Shown: positions 24,175-33,987 of the stretch, piece after piece
Position numbering within the stretch: the first letter of the stretch is position 1
Layout: each line of letters opens with the position of its first letter
Assembly (NCBI RefSeq): GCF_018882445.1
Contig: NZ_JACVOM010000002.1
Span: 248,001 to 312,000 of the forward strand
Source: Polynucleobacter sp. 15G-AUS-farblos
GTDB lineage: Bacteria > Pseudomonadota > Gammaproteobacteria > Burkholderiales > Burkholderiaceae
Reading direction: 5' to 3'
Length of the DNA stretch: 64,000 nucleotides
Notes under the pieces: model-generated
Databases searched by the model: none
What the model was told of the DNA's origin: nothing
Seen by the model: only the letters and a program-made list of their open reading frames with translations
Position numbers and translations under genes: made by a program

Positions 24175-26780
24175 GCACCAAGCGCTTTACCAACCACCTC
24201 ACGCACATCTGGTGACAGGGTTTGGCATGCTGCCACCCTCTCCAAAGCGGCTTTCATGAGATTTTGGTAGGGTTGAGCGAATGAACGCCAGCGATCCAAT
24301 GCTCTAGCTAAGCGCGCTGCAATCTGAGGATTCACCGGATCTAATGCCAGCACGCTATCAGCCCAGAATTCATAGCCACTACCGTCTTGCTGATGAAAGC
24401 TGGCTGGATTATTAGAGCAAAACGCATGAATCACGCTGCGCACCCGATTCGGATTATTGAGCTTGAAAGCCGGATGCTCACGCAAGCGTTTAACATCATT
24501 CAAAGTGGGCTCTAAGCCATCCACTGGTGGGCGACTGGACTGCAAGGCAAACCATTTATCAATTACCAGCGCATCATTAGCAAAGCGACTAAAAAAGTCT
24601 GTCAAGCATTCACTAGCGGCTTTGGATCCATGCATTACTAAAGCCGCTAATGCAGCATAGCGATCCGTCATATTGTCAGCCACCCGATACTGATTGACTG
24701 CCATTGGGGTCCAAGTAGCTGTATCCGCCTCTAACAACATGCTTAAGGCTAAATTCTTAAGAGCGCGCTTACCTGCGCTGACTGCATCCGGTTTAAATGG
24801 CCCTGGAGTCTGCATCTGTTGATACAGAGCCGCCCACTCGAGCTGTAATTGTTTGGCAATTTCTCTTCGGAAAGCGCGACGCGCAGTAAAAATTTGCTGT
24901 GGATCTACTGAGGCGCATTGCTCGTAAAGGTAAGACTCTGCCGGCAATGTTAATGCGAGCTCCTTAAATGCTGGATCCAAATCAGGGTCAAGAAGGATAT
25001 TACGATAAGCCTCTATTAACTTGGCATCTGGCAAACGATGATTCAAGATCATTTGCATCGCTAATTTTTGACCCGCTTCCCAGCGATTAAAGGGATCGTC
25101 ATCACCAGTAAATAAGGTCAATAGATCAGCCTCACTCTGCTCAAAATCCAAATGAACTGGAGCAGAAAAATCCCGATTAATCGAAAGTACTGGACGCTCT
25201 GCAACATGCTCGAAGGTCCATGATTGCTTTGGCTCGGTTAGCTCAAGCATTATCTCCTCGTGTTTGTTATCCGAGGTAATCAAACGCATTCTCAAGGGAA
25301 TATGAAAAGGTTTTTTATCCGACTGACCAGGACTTGGTGCACAGCTTTGCGTCAAAGTCAGGTGAAATTGCTGTTGAGCAGCGTCATATCGCTCTTCGAC
25401 CTTGACTCGCGGAGTTCCTGCTTGGCTATACCAATTTTGAAACTGCGTCAGATCTCGACCATTTGCATCTGCCATAGCAGCTAGAAAATCATCGCAGGTT
25501 ACCGCTTGTCCATCATGGCGCTTAAAGTAGAGGTCCATACCCTTGCGGAACCCATCTCGACCCAGCAGGGTTTGATACATCCGCACTACTTCTGAACCCT
25601 TTTCATATACCGTCACGGTATAGAAATTATTGATTTCTTGATACTCATTTGGACGGATTGGATGAGCCATGGGACCTGCATCTTCTGGAAATTGCAGTTG
25701 ACGCAATAATCTAACGTCTTCAATGCGCTTGACCGCCCTGCCAGACTCGCTACCCATTTGGTCAGCAGAAAATTCTTGATCCCGAAAGACTGTTAGACCT
25801 TCCTTGAGTGATAGCTGAAACCAGTCCTGGCATGTCACACGATTGCCGGTCCAGTTATGAAAATACTCATGCGCTACAACGCTCTCAATATTGGCAAAGT
25901 CTGCATCGGTTGCGGTTTCTGGTTGAGCTAAAACGAACTTGGTATTGAAAATATTTAAGCCCTTGTTTTCCATTGCGCCCATATTGAAGTCACTGACCGC
26001 GACAATCATGAAACGCTCAAGATCTAATTCCAAACCAAATCGCTTCTCATCCCAATGGATAGATGCAATTAAAGAATCCATGGCATGTCGAGTCTTAGGG
26101 AGATCGTGTGGCTCAACCCAAATTTGGAGCAATTTTTTTGCACCACTACTGGTGGTGATCGTTTCTTCAATGCATGCCAATTTGCCTGCAACCAAAGCAA
26201 ATAAATAGGATGGCTTAGGAAATGGATCTTCCCAAGTAGCGCTATGCCAACCATTGGGCAACTTTTCAGTATTGAGTAAATTGCCATTCGACAATAGAAC
26301 AGGACACTCCACTTCACGCGCCCTTAATGTGACGCGATATCGTGCCATCACATCGGGACGATCTAAAAAATAGGCAATTTTTCTAAAACCCTCTGCTTCA
26401 CATTGGGTGAAGAAATTTCCATTTGAAACATACAAGCCCATCAATGAAGTATTTTTTTCTGGAACACAGATAGAAATAATCTCCACAATGCATTTTTCTC
26501 TACCTTGATTAGGCAATTGATGAATTGTTAAGGTTTCTGGAGTGAGCTCAAAATGACGATGCGCCTCGCCATTAATGCGAAGGCTGACAAACTCAAGTTC
26601 TTGACCCATCAATACCAAAGGGGCGTCGGGCACAAAACCTTTAGCAGGCACTAGCTCAAGCCGACTTTTCACAATCGTACGAGCAGGGTCTAGGGCAATG
26701 TCGAGCTCGACTTGCTCAAAGGTATAAACAGGGGGTAGATACTCGAGCCTTCGAAAGCTCAGGGGCAGATCAGTTTTCAT
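24168..26780 (-). CDS. pepN: Aminopeptidase N (M1 zinc metallopeptidase)
   Basis: 870 aa, matching the proteobacterial PepN length. It removes N-terminal residues from peptides in the cytoplasm. The exopeptidase motif G268-A-M-E-N272 and the zinc site H304-E305-Y-F-H308 with E327 18 residues on are intact. The N-terminal beta domain (about 1-195) and C-terminal helical domain (about 560-870) are full length. It is the second gene after the UPF0016 exporter on the minus strand (40-bp gap), and overlaps vapC tail to tail. Confidence 0.96.
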   Translation of the reverse strand: MKTDLPLSFRRLEYLPPVYTFEQVELDIALDPARTIVKSRLELVPAKGFVPDAPLVLMGQELEFVSLRINGEAHRHFELTPETLTIHQLPNQGREKCIVEIISICVPEKNTSLMGLYVSNGNFFTQCEAEGFRKIAYFLDRPDVMARYRVTLRAREVECPVLLSNGNLLNTEKLPNGWHSATWEDPFPKPSYLFALVAGKLACIEETITTSSGAKKLLQIWVEPHDLPKTRHAMDSLIASIHWDEKRFGLELDLERFMIVAVSDFNMGAMENKGLNIFNTKFVLAQPETATDADFANIESVVAHEYFHNWTGNRVTCQDWFQLSLKEGLTVFRDQEFSADQMGSESGRAVKRIEDVRLLRQLQFPEDAGPMAHPIRPNEYQEINNFYTVTVYEKGSEVVRMYQTLLGRDGFRKGMDLYFKRHDGQAVTCDDFLAAMADANGRDLTQFQNWYSQAGTPRVKVEERYDAAQQQFHLTLTQSCAPSPGQSDKKPFHIPLRMRLITSDNKHEEIMLELTEPKQSWTFEHVAERPVLSINRDFSAPVHLDFEQSEADLLTLFTGDDDPFNRWEAGQKLAMQMILNHRLPDAKLIEAYRNILLDPDLDPAFKELALTLPAESYLYEQCASVDPQQIFTARRAFRREIAKQLQLEWAALYQQMQTPGPFKPDAVSAGKRALKNLALSMLLEADTATWTPMAVNQYRVADNMTDRYAALAALVMHGSKAASECLTDFFSRFANDALVIDKWFALQSSRPPVDGLEPTLNDVKRLREHPAFKLNNPNRVRSVIHAFCSNNPASFHQQDGSGYEFWADSVLALDPVNPQIAARLARALDRWRSFAQPYQNLMKAALERVAACQTLSPDVREVVGKALGAQ

Positions 26781-26820
26781 GGTTTTATTTTAAGTCTTAC
26801 TGCTGTATTCGCAAGGCGCA

Positions 26821-27396
26821 TTAAGCCCAGACCAAGGTTGCAATACCAATGGCAATGAAGGTCACTGCAGCAACAGCATGTACCCACTTAATCGGCATGC
26901 GCTTAGTAAATTTCTGACCTATCCAAACCGCAGGAGCATTTGCCAGCATCATCCCCAATGTGGTGCCTACCGTTACAGAAAACACATCTGTATATCGAGC
27001 CCCTAGAGCAATCGTAGCGATTTGAGTCTTATCTCCCATTTCAGCTAAAAAGAATAAGCCCACAGTTAATAAAAAGACTTGTAATGCCTTATCCGCCACT
27101 TTAGAACCAGCGGCATCATCTATATGGTCGGGAACCAACAACCACAAACCAATTCCTAAAAAGCTTAAGCCCAAGATCCAGCGCATCACATCTGGGGATA
27201 GCAGGGTTGTTAACCAATGACCAAGCAAAGCGGCGCAAGCATGATTTGCAATCGTGGCAATAAAAATGCCCGCAATAATAGCTAAAGCTTGCCTGGGATA
27301 GCGCGCTGCCAACATAAGTGATAAAAGTTGGGTTTTATCGCCCATTTCCGCCAAGGCAACAACGCCGGTAGAAAGCAATAAAGCGGAATAGTCCAT
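26821..27396 (-). CDS. UPF0016/GDT1-family divalent cation exporter (probable manganese)
   Basis: 191 aa with six predicted membrane helices in two repeats. Each repeat carries the family motif E-x-G-D-K-T-Q, at 17-23 and 119-125. Family members export Mn2+ (bacterial MneA type) or exchange Ca2+/Mn2+ for H+ in eukaryotes. I looked for a yybP-ykoY Mn riboswitch in the 156 bp upstream and did not recognise one. pepN follows 40 bp downstream on the same strand; PepN is a metalloenzyme but a functional link is speculative. Confidence 0.88.
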   Translation of the reverse strand: MDYSALLLSTGVVALAEMGDKTQLLSLMLAARYPRQALAIIAGIFIATIANHACAALLGHWLTTLLSPDVMRWILGLSFLGIGLWLLVPDHIDDAAGSKVADKALQVFLLTVGLFFLAEMGDKTQIATIALGARYTDVFSVTVGTTLGMMLANAPAVWIGQKFTKRMPIKWVHAVAAVTFIAIGIATLVWA

Positions 27397-27500
27397 TCAG
27401 TCAGCGATCAAGATGGGGGTTGAAATGATGTATCAGTTTACCCATCTATTAAGCCACATTCATCATCCGCATTTGAAGAAGCCTTGAGATAACAAATGAG

Positions 27501-27523
27501 AGGGCGAGCATGAAGCCCGCCCT
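27501..27523 (-). terminator. Possible terminator after ald
   Basis: On the minus strand AGGGCGGGC-TTCAT-GCTCGCCCT forms a 9-bp stem (one G-U) 30 bp after the ald stop. It is followed by only a loosely T-rich CTCATTTGTT, so intrinsic termination would be weak. Confidence 0.45.
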
Positions 27524-27552
27524 ACTTTGCTTCATCAATACTTTATTACATC

Positions 27553-28671
27553 TTAGGCCGCAAAAAATTCCTCTGCCAACATAAAGTCTAACTTTTGCGC
27601 TTGCGCTACAGGCCGCGAAGTTAATACTCCTTTATGGACGTTGAGTCCATTACGCAAGTGGTGATCAATGCTCAAAGCTTTCAATGCACCCCGATTCGCT
27701 AGGGCCTCAACGAAGGGATAGGTCGCATTTGTTAGTGCAAAGGTTGAGGTTCTCGCAACAGCCCCTGGCATATTCGCAACGCAATAGTGCACTACACCCT
27801 CCAAGACAAATGTAGGATCTGCATGCGTAGTCGGTTTGGATGTTTCAAAACATCCTCCTTGATCAATAGCGACGTCAACCACCACTGCCCCTACCTTCAT
27901 TTTCTTCACCATATCTCGAGTAACTAATTGAGGTGCTGCAGCCCCAGGCAACAGAACTGCACCGATCACCACATCTGCCTCTGCTACCTCTTGCTCAATC
28001 AACAAACTATCTGAATAGAAAGTTCTTACACGATTGCCATAAAGCAAATCAATTTGTCTTAAACGATCAATATCACGATCAAAGATACAAATATCTGCGC
28101 CCATGCCTACCGCCATCTGTAAAGCATTTCTCCCCACTACGCCTGCACCCAAGATCACAATCTTCGCAGGAGATACCCCAGGCACGCCCGCCATCAATAC
28201 TCCTAACCCACCATTGGTCTTTTCTAAATGGGATGCAGCTGCTTGAATTGACATTCGACCGGCGACCTCACTCATCGGAGCCAACAAAGGCAGGGCTCCC
28301 TGGATAGACGTCACTGTCTCATAGGCAATACAGGTGGCACCAGAATCCATTAAAGCCCTAGTTTGTTTTGGATCTGGGGCTAAATGAAGATAAGTAAACA
28401 AGATTTGATCTTCATGCAACATGGCACATTCTTGTGCCTGAGGCTCTTTTACTTTGACAATCATCTCGGCCTTGTGAAATACCTCAGCCGCGCTATTGAT
28501 TAAAGTAGCCCCTGCATCCTGATAAGACTCATCACTTAAGCCAATCTGCTCACCCGCCCCGCGTTGTACCAATACAGAGTGACCTTGTTTGCATAAGCCA
28601 CTCACATTACCGGGTGTTAGACCGACTCGAAACTCATTATTTTTTACTTCTTGAGGTACGCCAATAATCAT
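27553..28671 (-). CDS. ald: Alanine dehydrogenase
   Basis: 372 aa, the family length. It interconverts L-alanine and pyruvate plus ammonia with NAD(H). The active-site residues known from the Mycobacterium enzyme are all conserved at the same numbers: R15, K75, H96 and D270. The Rossmann motif is near 174-180 (ILGAGVVG). It lies 12 bp after an amino-acid permease on the same strand, suggesting a paired uptake and deamination unit for alanine, or for a related amino acid converted to it. Confidence 0.95.
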   Translation of the reverse strand: MIIGVPQEVKNNEFRVGLTPGNVSGLCKQGHSVLVQRGAGEQIGLSDESYQDAGATLINSAAEVFHKAEMIVKVKEPQAQECAMLHEDQILFTYLHLAPDPKQTRALMDSGATCIAYETVTSIQGALPLLAPMSEVAGRMSIQAAASHLEKTNGGLGVLMAGVPGVSPAKIVILGAGVVGRNALQMAVGMGADICIFDRDIDRLRQIDLLYGNRVRTFYSDSLLIEQEVAEADVVIGAVLLPGAAAPQLVTRDMVKKMKVGAVVVDVAIDQGGCFETSKPTTHADPTFVLEGVVHYCVANMPGAVARTSTFALTNATYPFVEALANRGALKALSIDHHLRNGLNVHKGVLTSRPVAQAQKLDFMLAEEFFAA

Positions 28672-28683
28672 TTCAATCTCCTA

Positions 28684-30066
28684 TTATTTAAATTCATGAT
28701 GGATTTTGGTTTTGCGATGCAAGCCCACGATGTAGAACATCACGAGATACACGGCCAATAAACACGGACCTAATATCAGAGCGATCCGCGCATCCTCATG
28801 AAAACCCATTAGCACAACAACTAATCCAATAAATGCCAGTGCGAACCATGAGGAATAGGGCCACCAAGGTGCTCGATAACTCAGCTCGGCTACCTGGGCT
28901 TTAGTTAATGAGCGACGAAACTTCATTTGAGTGAATAAGATGGCAATCCAAACCATCAAGCCAACAAAAGTGACTGCTGCCATGATGTATTGAAATGCTT
29001 TATCAGGAACAAAGTAGTTCAGCACAACGCCAGTCATACAAACTGCAACCGTAGCAATGACTGCACGATGAGGAACACCATATCGGGAGAGCTTGGCAAA
29101 TGGTGCGGGTGCATAGCCATTTACTGATAGGGCATAGAGCAACCTACCCCCACTAAATAGCCCCGCATTACAAGATGAGAGTGCAGCAGTAATGACCACA
29201 AAATTAATGAGTCCTGCAGCTTCTCTCAAACCAATGCGTTCAAACATCACTACAAATGGACTGCCTTGCTGCCCTACTTCATTCCATGGAAAGATGGCCA
29301 AGATAACCAGGATGGCACCCATATAGAAAATGAGAATGCGCCAAGCCAAGGAATCAATCGCCATGGGAATGGTTTTGCGTGGATTCTCTGCCTCACCAGC
29401 TGACAGGCCAATCATTTCAATGCCGACATAAGCAAATAAAACCATTTGCAATGACAACAACATCCCGCCAATGCCATTCGGGAAAAAGCCGCCGTGCTGC
29501 CATAAATTGCTCAAACCAATCGGTTGCCAGTCATTGGTAAATCCAAAGAGAATGACGGAGCCACCTAAGGCAATCATGGCAACAATAGCCACCACCTTAA
29601 TTAAGGCAAACCAAAACTCAAACTCACCAAACACTTTGACAGCAATAAGATTAATTAATCCCATCAGCACAATCGATGACAGTGCCCAGATCCATTGAGG
29701 TATTTCTGGGAACCAAATTCCCATATAAATTCCAACGGCAGTCACTTCTGCGATGCCAACCACAATCCAGTAAGTCCAATAACCCCATCCAACCATATAT
29801 CCGGCAAGTGGGCCGACATAGGTATTGGCATAGGCTGCAAATGATCCAGCTACTGGCTCATGGACTGCCATCTCCCCTAAGGTGCGAAGCACAACGAATG
29901 CCACAATGCCTGCCAATAGGTAACCCAAGAGAATGGATGGTCCAGCGATTTTGATTGCACTCGCCGATCCTAAAAACAAGCCAACACCTATCGTTGAACC
30001 TAAAGCCATCAAGCGAATGTGCCGTACTTTGAGGTGGCGTTTTAAGCCATTTTGTTCAGTCTGCAA
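28684..30066 (-). CDS. APC-family amino acid permease (ProY-like)
   Basis: 460 aa with about 12 transmembrane helices. The N-terminal consensus RHIRLMALGSTIGVGLFLGS and the helix 3 region GWGYWTYW fit the AAT subgroup, and overall it most resembles Escherichia coli ProY by eye. It would import an amino acid with protons. The start is TTG at 30066 with AAAGGAGG about six bases upstream, which is decisive. It is co-transcribed with ald, so alanine (L, D or related) is the favoured substrate by context rather than proline. Confidence 0.88.
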   Translation of the reverse strand: MQTEQNGLKRHLKVRHIRLMALGSTIGVGLFLGSASAIKIAGPSILLGYLLAGIVAFVVLRTLGEMAVHEPVAGSFAAYANTYVGPLAGYMVGWGYWTYWIVVGIAEVTAVGIYMGIWFPEIPQWIWALSSIVLMGLINLIAVKVFGEFEFWFALIKVVAIVAMIALGGSVILFGFTNDWQPIGLSNLWQHGGFFPNGIGGMLLSLQMVLFAYVGIEMIGLSAGEAENPRKTIPMAIDSLAWRILIFYMGAILVILAIFPWNEVGQQGSPFVVMFERIGLREAAGLINFVVITAALSSCNAGLFSGGRLLYALSVNGYAPAPFAKLSRYGVPHRAVIATVAVCMTGVVLNYFVPDKAFQYIMAAVTFVGLMVWIAILFTQMKFRRSLTKAQVAELSYRAPWWPYSSWFALAFIGLVVVLMGFHEDARIALILGPCLLAVYLVMFYIVGLHRKTKIHHEFK

Positions 30067-30296
30067 AAGAGACCTCCTTTCGATTTGTCATTGGCGGTTT
30101 ACCAACGAAGCAAAGTCTAGGGAGGAGTTTGTGTAAGTACTAGGGTCAAAAAATATCTAAAGTGCTTAATTGAACAAAATTAAGTTGCTAAAAATTGGAT
30201 TGCCCTACAAGCAAGGGCTGAGTAAAAAAATATTTTCTTATTGACTGCAAAAGAATCAGTAATTTCCTACAGGGAATCCCCTTAAGGAATTAGCGC

Positions 30297-31070
30297 TTAT
30301 TTTTCTAGAGTGGTGCTTGAAGGAGGAATGGCGATGAGATTCAGAATCTCAGCTGCTGCAGCCAAGCCACAAGCTGCAGTCACCATCACCGTTGAGCCGT
30401 AGCCCGAGCAAGCCAAACCGCCACTAGATGCGCCAGCGCGAGGCTCCTGAGAATAAATGGCACGTACCCCCATTTTCTTTTTGAGATTTCTGGAAAAACC
30501 ATGATCTTGTCTCAATCCCTGACGAACCTTTGCTAGCAAGGCATCTTGCTCAGTTCGAGAGAGATCATCACAACGCACCGAGGTTGGATCAGTCTTGCCA
30601 CCAGCTGCGCCGCACATCACTAAAGCGCGGTTGTTTTGAGTAGCCCAAATCACCAGTGCGATTTTGGTTTGCACAGAATCAGTAGCATCTAAAACTAAGG
30701 CATCTTGAGGTATCAAGGTATCCAGATTCTCTGGCTCTAAAAATGCATCACAAACAGTTAAATGAATATCGGGATTAATTTGTCGAATACGTTCACTCAT
30801 GGCCTGGACTTTTGCTTTGCCATACTGCCCCTCCAGGGCATGCAATTGTCGATTCGTATTGCTCTCAGCAATATGATCAAAATCAACCAAGATCAAATGC
30901 CCGACACCGGTCCGAGCCAAAGCTTCAGCAGCCCAAGAACCGACACCACCTAAACCAGCCACGACGACTGTTGCTTGCTGAAAACGCGCGCGTAGGTCTG
31001 CCCCGTAGAGCCTGGAAACCCCACCAAAACGCCGACTTTCTAAAGTGTCTTCAACCTTGTCTTCTGCCAT
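30297..31070 (-). CDS. tcdA: tRNA threonylcarbamoyladenosine dehydratase
   Basis: 257 aa E1-like (ThiF/MoeB) enzyme. It uses ATP to cyclise t6A37 to ct6A in ANN-decoding tRNAs. The nucleotide-binding motif G39-L-G-G-V-G-S-W is followed by [13 protein letters not shown], the RPxxxNRQ-like adenylation block, and the C-terminal [15 protein letters not shown] segment typical of TcdA. It lacks the CxxC zinc site of MoeB. It is divergent from pdxH, with only 22 bp between the two start codons. Confidence 0.93.
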   Translation of the reverse strand: MAEDKVEDTLESRRFGGVSRLYGADLRARFQQATVVVAGLGGVGSWAAEALARTGVGHLILVDFDHIAESNTNRQLHALEGQYGKAKVQAMSERIRQINPDIHLTVCDAFLEPENLDTLIPQDALVLDATDSVQTKIALVIWATQNNRALVMCGAAGGKTDPTSVRCDDLSRTEQDALLAKVRQGLRQDHGFSRNLKKKMGVRAIYSQEPRAGASSGGLACSGYGSTVMVTAACGLAAAAEILNLIAIPPSSTTLEK

Positions 31071-31092
31071 AGCTTCTCTTTATACTGAACAA

Positions 31093-31728
31093 ATGGACTC
31101 CATTGCACAACTTCGCAAAAACTATACCTTTGGCCAGCTCTCTGAAACCGAGGTACCGCGCGATCCCATTCCGCTATTTCAGCTCTGGTTTGACCAAGCT
31201 GTTCAAGCGCAGTGTCCAGAACCAAATTCCATGACTCTGGCTACGGCAGATCAAGCAGGAAATCCATCAGCCCGTATTGTCTTACTAAAAGGAGCTGATC
31301 AGAATGGCTTCACCTTCTTTACTAATTATCAGAGTCAAAAAGGGCGTGAATTAGCTTTGCGCCCACAAGCCGCCCTGCTTTTCCACTGGCATGAGCTAGA
31401 GCGTCAAATTCGGATTAAGGGAACCGTAGAGCGTGTCAGCCCAGCCGAAAGTGATGAATATTTTCATTCTCGACCTGCAGCCTCCAGAATAGGCGCCTGG
31501 GCCTCCCCCCAAAGTTCTGCGATTCCAAATCGTGAGTTTTTAGAGGAAGCTGAAACCCGCTTTCAGGCTGAGTTTGGAGACACTCCACCGCGTCCAGATC
31601 ATTGGGGAGGTTATCGCCTTCAGCCAACTGAAATAGAGTTTTGGCAAGGACGCCCTTCCCGACTCCACGATCGGATTCATTACAAGCTAGAGGGATCTGG
31701 CTGGAAGATTGAGCGCTTAGCCCCCTAA
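31093..31728 (+). CDS. pdxH: Pyridoxamine 5'-phosphate oxidase
   Basis: 211 aa from the ATG at 31093, chosen because homologues begin with [17 protein letters not shown] sequence; a longer frame begins at 31045 inside tcdA. The FMN enzyme oxidises pyridoxamine/pyridoxine phosphate to PLP. Conserved blocks are present: [33 protein letters not shown], and the C-terminal [16 protein letters not shown] signature. No Shine-Dalgarno sequence is visible. The stop overlaps msrA tail to tail by 4 bases. Confidence 0.95.
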   Translation: MDSIAQLRKNYTFGQLSETEVPRDPIPLFQLWFDQAVQAQCPEPNSMTLATADQAGNPSARIVLLKGADQNGFTFFTNYQSQKGRELALRPQAALLFHWHELERQIRIKGTVERVSPAESDEYFHSRPAASRIGAWASPQSSAIPNREFLEEAETRFQAEFGDTPPRPDHWGGYRLQPTEIEFWQGRPSRLHDRIHYKLEGSGWKIERLAP

Positions 31729-32297
31729 GCGTAATTTGGCGCAATCAGCGCTTTAAATTTTGCCCTAAATTTAGCCAGCTTTGGCGCAACCACCGCCATG
31801 CAATACCCTTGATTGGGATGCTGCTGAAAATAATTCTGGTGGTATTCCTCTGCAGGGTAAATGATCGGAGCCGCTTCAATCTGCGTCACCACTGAAGCCG
31901 AATAAATCTTTGCATCCTCCAACTCTTTCACCACCTCATGTGCAATCTGATTTTGCTCGGCACTGTGAGTAAAGATAACGGACCGATATTGGGTGCCATG
32001 ATCATTCCCTTGATAATTTAAGGTCGTAGGATCATGAATCACAAAGAAGATCTCTAGAAGATCTCGAAACGAAACCACTTGAGGATCAAATAAGATATCT
32101 ACAATTTCAGCATGGCCTGTAGCGCCTGTACAAACTGACTCATAGCTTGGATTAGGGCGAGCCCCTCCAGCATATCCAGAGACAACTGAGTGAACCCCTT
32201 GAATTTGCTGATAAACAGCCTCAAGGCACCAAAAGCAACCACCGCCCAGGGTGGCCCGCTCTAAATCGATTGCAGTTTTGTTTGAGTTTTCGTTCAT
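31725..32297 (-). CDS. msrA: Peptide methionine-S-sulfoxide reductase A
   Basis: 190 aa. It reduces methionine-S-sulfoxide in proteins using thioredoxin. The catalytic motif is GG-C21-F-W-C24-LE, and the downstream blocks [14 protein letters not shown] and HQNYFQQHP are all present. No MsrB domain is fused. It is divergent from the aldehyde dehydrogenase (49-bp gap) and convergent with pdxH. Confidence 0.96.
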   Translation of the reverse strand: MNENSNKTAIDLERATLGGGCFWCLEAVYQQIQGVHSVVSGYAGGARPNPSYESVCTGATGHAEIVDILFDPQVVSFRDLLEIFFVIHDPTTLNYQGNDHGTQYRSVIFTHSAEQNQIAHEVVKELEDAKIYSASVVTQIEAAPIIYPAEEYHQNYFQQHPNQGYCMAVVAPKLAKFRAKFKALIAPNYA

Positions 32298-32346
32298 AGC
32301 TTTATCCTAATGCCTTATTTCAATGTCTGCCAACTATTAAATCACC

Positions 32347-33744
32347 ATGAATCGCTTTACGCTCCAACTAGATGAAATTAAGGCAGCTTTTGCTGCAGAA
32401 CCCAACCCTACTCTTGAGGTTCGCCTTGACCGCATCGCCCGAATTGAAAAAATGATTCGAGCCAATGAAGAAAAAATTTGCAAGGTAGTCTCGGCTGATT
32501 TTGGTGTTCGACATTCCATTGAAACGCGGCTTGCTGAATTCCAGATGATTTATCAAGCGTGTCTCTTCACTCAAAAGCACCTCAAAGAATGGATGAAGCC
32601 CCAACAAGTGGATACGCCCATCACCTTAGGAGCCTCAGAAGCCTGGATTCAAAATCAGGCGCTCGGCGTAGTTGGCATCATGAGCCCTTGGAACTATCCA
32701 GTACAACTTGCACTCATTCCTGCGATTGCAGCCTTTGCTGCTGGTAATCGGGTATGGCTTAAACCTTCAGAACGTTGTTCTCGTACTTCAGGATTTTTAG
32801 CTAACTTGATACAGGAATATTTTCATCCGACAGAATTTTGCGTCACCACTGGCAGTGTAGATGTTGCGGAACAATTTTCAGCGCTGCCCTTTGACCACCT
32901 CTTCTTTACTGGCTCAGAAATCCATGGCAAAAAAGTGATGCGCGCGGCTGCAGAGCATCTCACCCCGCTGACACTAGAGTTAGGAGGAAAGTCTCCCGTC
33001 ATCATTGATCCAACAGCCAATCTCAAAGATGCAGCAGCGAGCATCATTTATGGAAAATTACTCAATAGTGGCCAAACCTGTGTAGCACCAGACTACATCC
33101 TGATTGATCAAGTAAACCTAGAGAGCTTTATCAAAGAACTCAAGACCGCCGCACAAGAACAGTTTTCGCATCCAGATGAATTAACAGGCCCAATTGATGA
33201 TGCGCAATTGCAATCTTGGCAACACCTCCTTGCCGATGCACTAGATCGGGGGGCGCAGGCTTTTCCTTTGTTAAACAATCCTTCAGCGGGTGCCAGAAGA
33301 TTTGAACCTGTTGCACTTATTAATGTACCGGCAGAAGCGCGTGTACTTCATGAGGAAATTTTTGGACCTATATTGCCGATTGTGACAATCGCTAATACCG
33401 AAGCTGCCATTCAAGTAGTTAATCAAAAGCCACATCCTCTTGCACTGTATTGGTTTGGTAAAGACAAAAAGAATATGCAAAAGGTCTTGGCGGAAACTAG
33501 ATCAGGCGGTGTAACGTTGAATGAAACTTTATTACACATCACAGTAGAGACACTGCCTTTTGGTGGCACCGGCTCAAGTGGTTTTGGCACCTATCATGGC
33601 AAGGCAGGATTTGATACCTTTAGTCACCGTAAATCCGTTTTACGTGCACGAGGTTTCTTGGGTCTCAATTTATGGAAAGGCAGCAAGCTTGCGAGGCCAC
33701 CCTATGGCAAGGGAGTAGAGCGTTTATTACGCTTTATGAAGTAA
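32347..33744 (+). CDS. Aldehyde dehydrogenase, coniferyl-aldehyde type
   Basis: 465 aa, soluble NAD(P)-dependent aldehyde dehydrogenase. The catalytic set is complete: N116 (SPWNYP), E211 (LELGGKSP), C245 (SGQTCVAPDY). Its short length and C-terminal SSGFGTYHGKAGFDTFSH place it with the coniferyl aldehyde dehydrogenase (CALDH/AlkH-like) group, which oxidises lignin-derived or fatty aldehydes to acids. The physiological substrate cannot be fixed; no other aromatic catabolic gene is near. No strong ribosome site precedes the ATG. Confidence 0.88.
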   Translation: MNRFTLQLDEIKAAFAAEPNPTLEVRLDRIARIEKMIRANEEKICKVVSADFGVRHSIETRLAEFQMIYQACLFTQKHLKEWMKPQQVDTPITLGASEAWIQNQALGVVGIMSPWNYPVQLALIPAIAAFAAGNRVWLKPSERCSRTSGFLANLIQEYFHPTEFCVTTGSVDVAEQFSALPFDHLFFTGSEIHGKKVMRAAAEHLTPLTLELGGKSPVIIDPTANLKDAAASIIYGKLLNSGQTCVAPDYILIDQVNLESFIKELKTAAQEQFSHPDELTGPIDDAQLQSWQHLLADALDRGAQAFPLLNNPSAGARRFEPVALINVPAEARVLHEEIFGPILPIVTIANTEAAIQVVNQKPHPLALYWFGKDKKNMQKVLAETRSGGVTLNETLLHITVETLPFGGTGSSGFGTYHGKAGFDTFSHRKSVLRARGFLGLNLWKGSKLARPPYGKGVERLLRFMK

Positions 33745-33767
33745 TCTGAATTAATTCGGGAAAACCC

Positions 33768-33796
33768 TTGTAATCAAGCGCTCAAACTGTCATAAT
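33768..33796 (+). promoter_or_regulatory. Predicted sigma-70 promoter of the DEAD-box helicase gene
   Basis: TTGTAA (33768-33773) and CATAAT (33791-33796) are separated by exactly 17 bp. The predicted start near 33803 gives a leader of about 185 nt before the ATG at 33988. Confidence 0.65.
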
Positions 33797-33901
33797 AGGA
33801 GGCTTTTAAAGCAATTTGATTCATCGCCCCCCAGCTATATTTCAGCGTACCGTTTAGAAGTTATAAACACCGAAGTTCAAAAAACGCGCTGCCGCCTGTC
33901 T

Positions 33902-33978
33902 GATGGTCGATGCCTTTGACCATCGCACCCTACACAAACCTTGGGTGCAACATACGGAGACATCCCTTAGAGGGGATG
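33902..33978 (+). promoter_or_regulatory. Structured 5' leader of the DEAD-box helicase mRNA
   Basis: Three consecutive perfect hairpins precede the start codon. GATGGTC / GACCATC lies at 33902-33908 and 33918-33924; GCACCC / GGGTGC at 33925-33930 and 33943-33948; CATCCC / GGGATG at 33961-33966 and 33973-33978. The last contains the only purine-rich ribosome site (GAGGGG, about 33970-33975), 10-15 bp before the ATG, so folding should hide it. This suggests translational control, for example by temperature or by the helicase itself. Confidence 0.65.
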
Positions 33979-33987
33979 TGTAATAGC

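Noticed and set aside
27397..27552. Possible yybP-ykoY manganese riboswitch upstream of the UPF0016 exporter
   Set aside because: I searched by eye for the conserved aptamer segments and found only the ald terminator-like hairpin; nothing resembles the riboswitch.
30067..30296. Gap between the permease start and tcdA end as a hidden gene
   Set aside because: AT-rich, with no frame of useful length; it most likely holds only the permease promoter.
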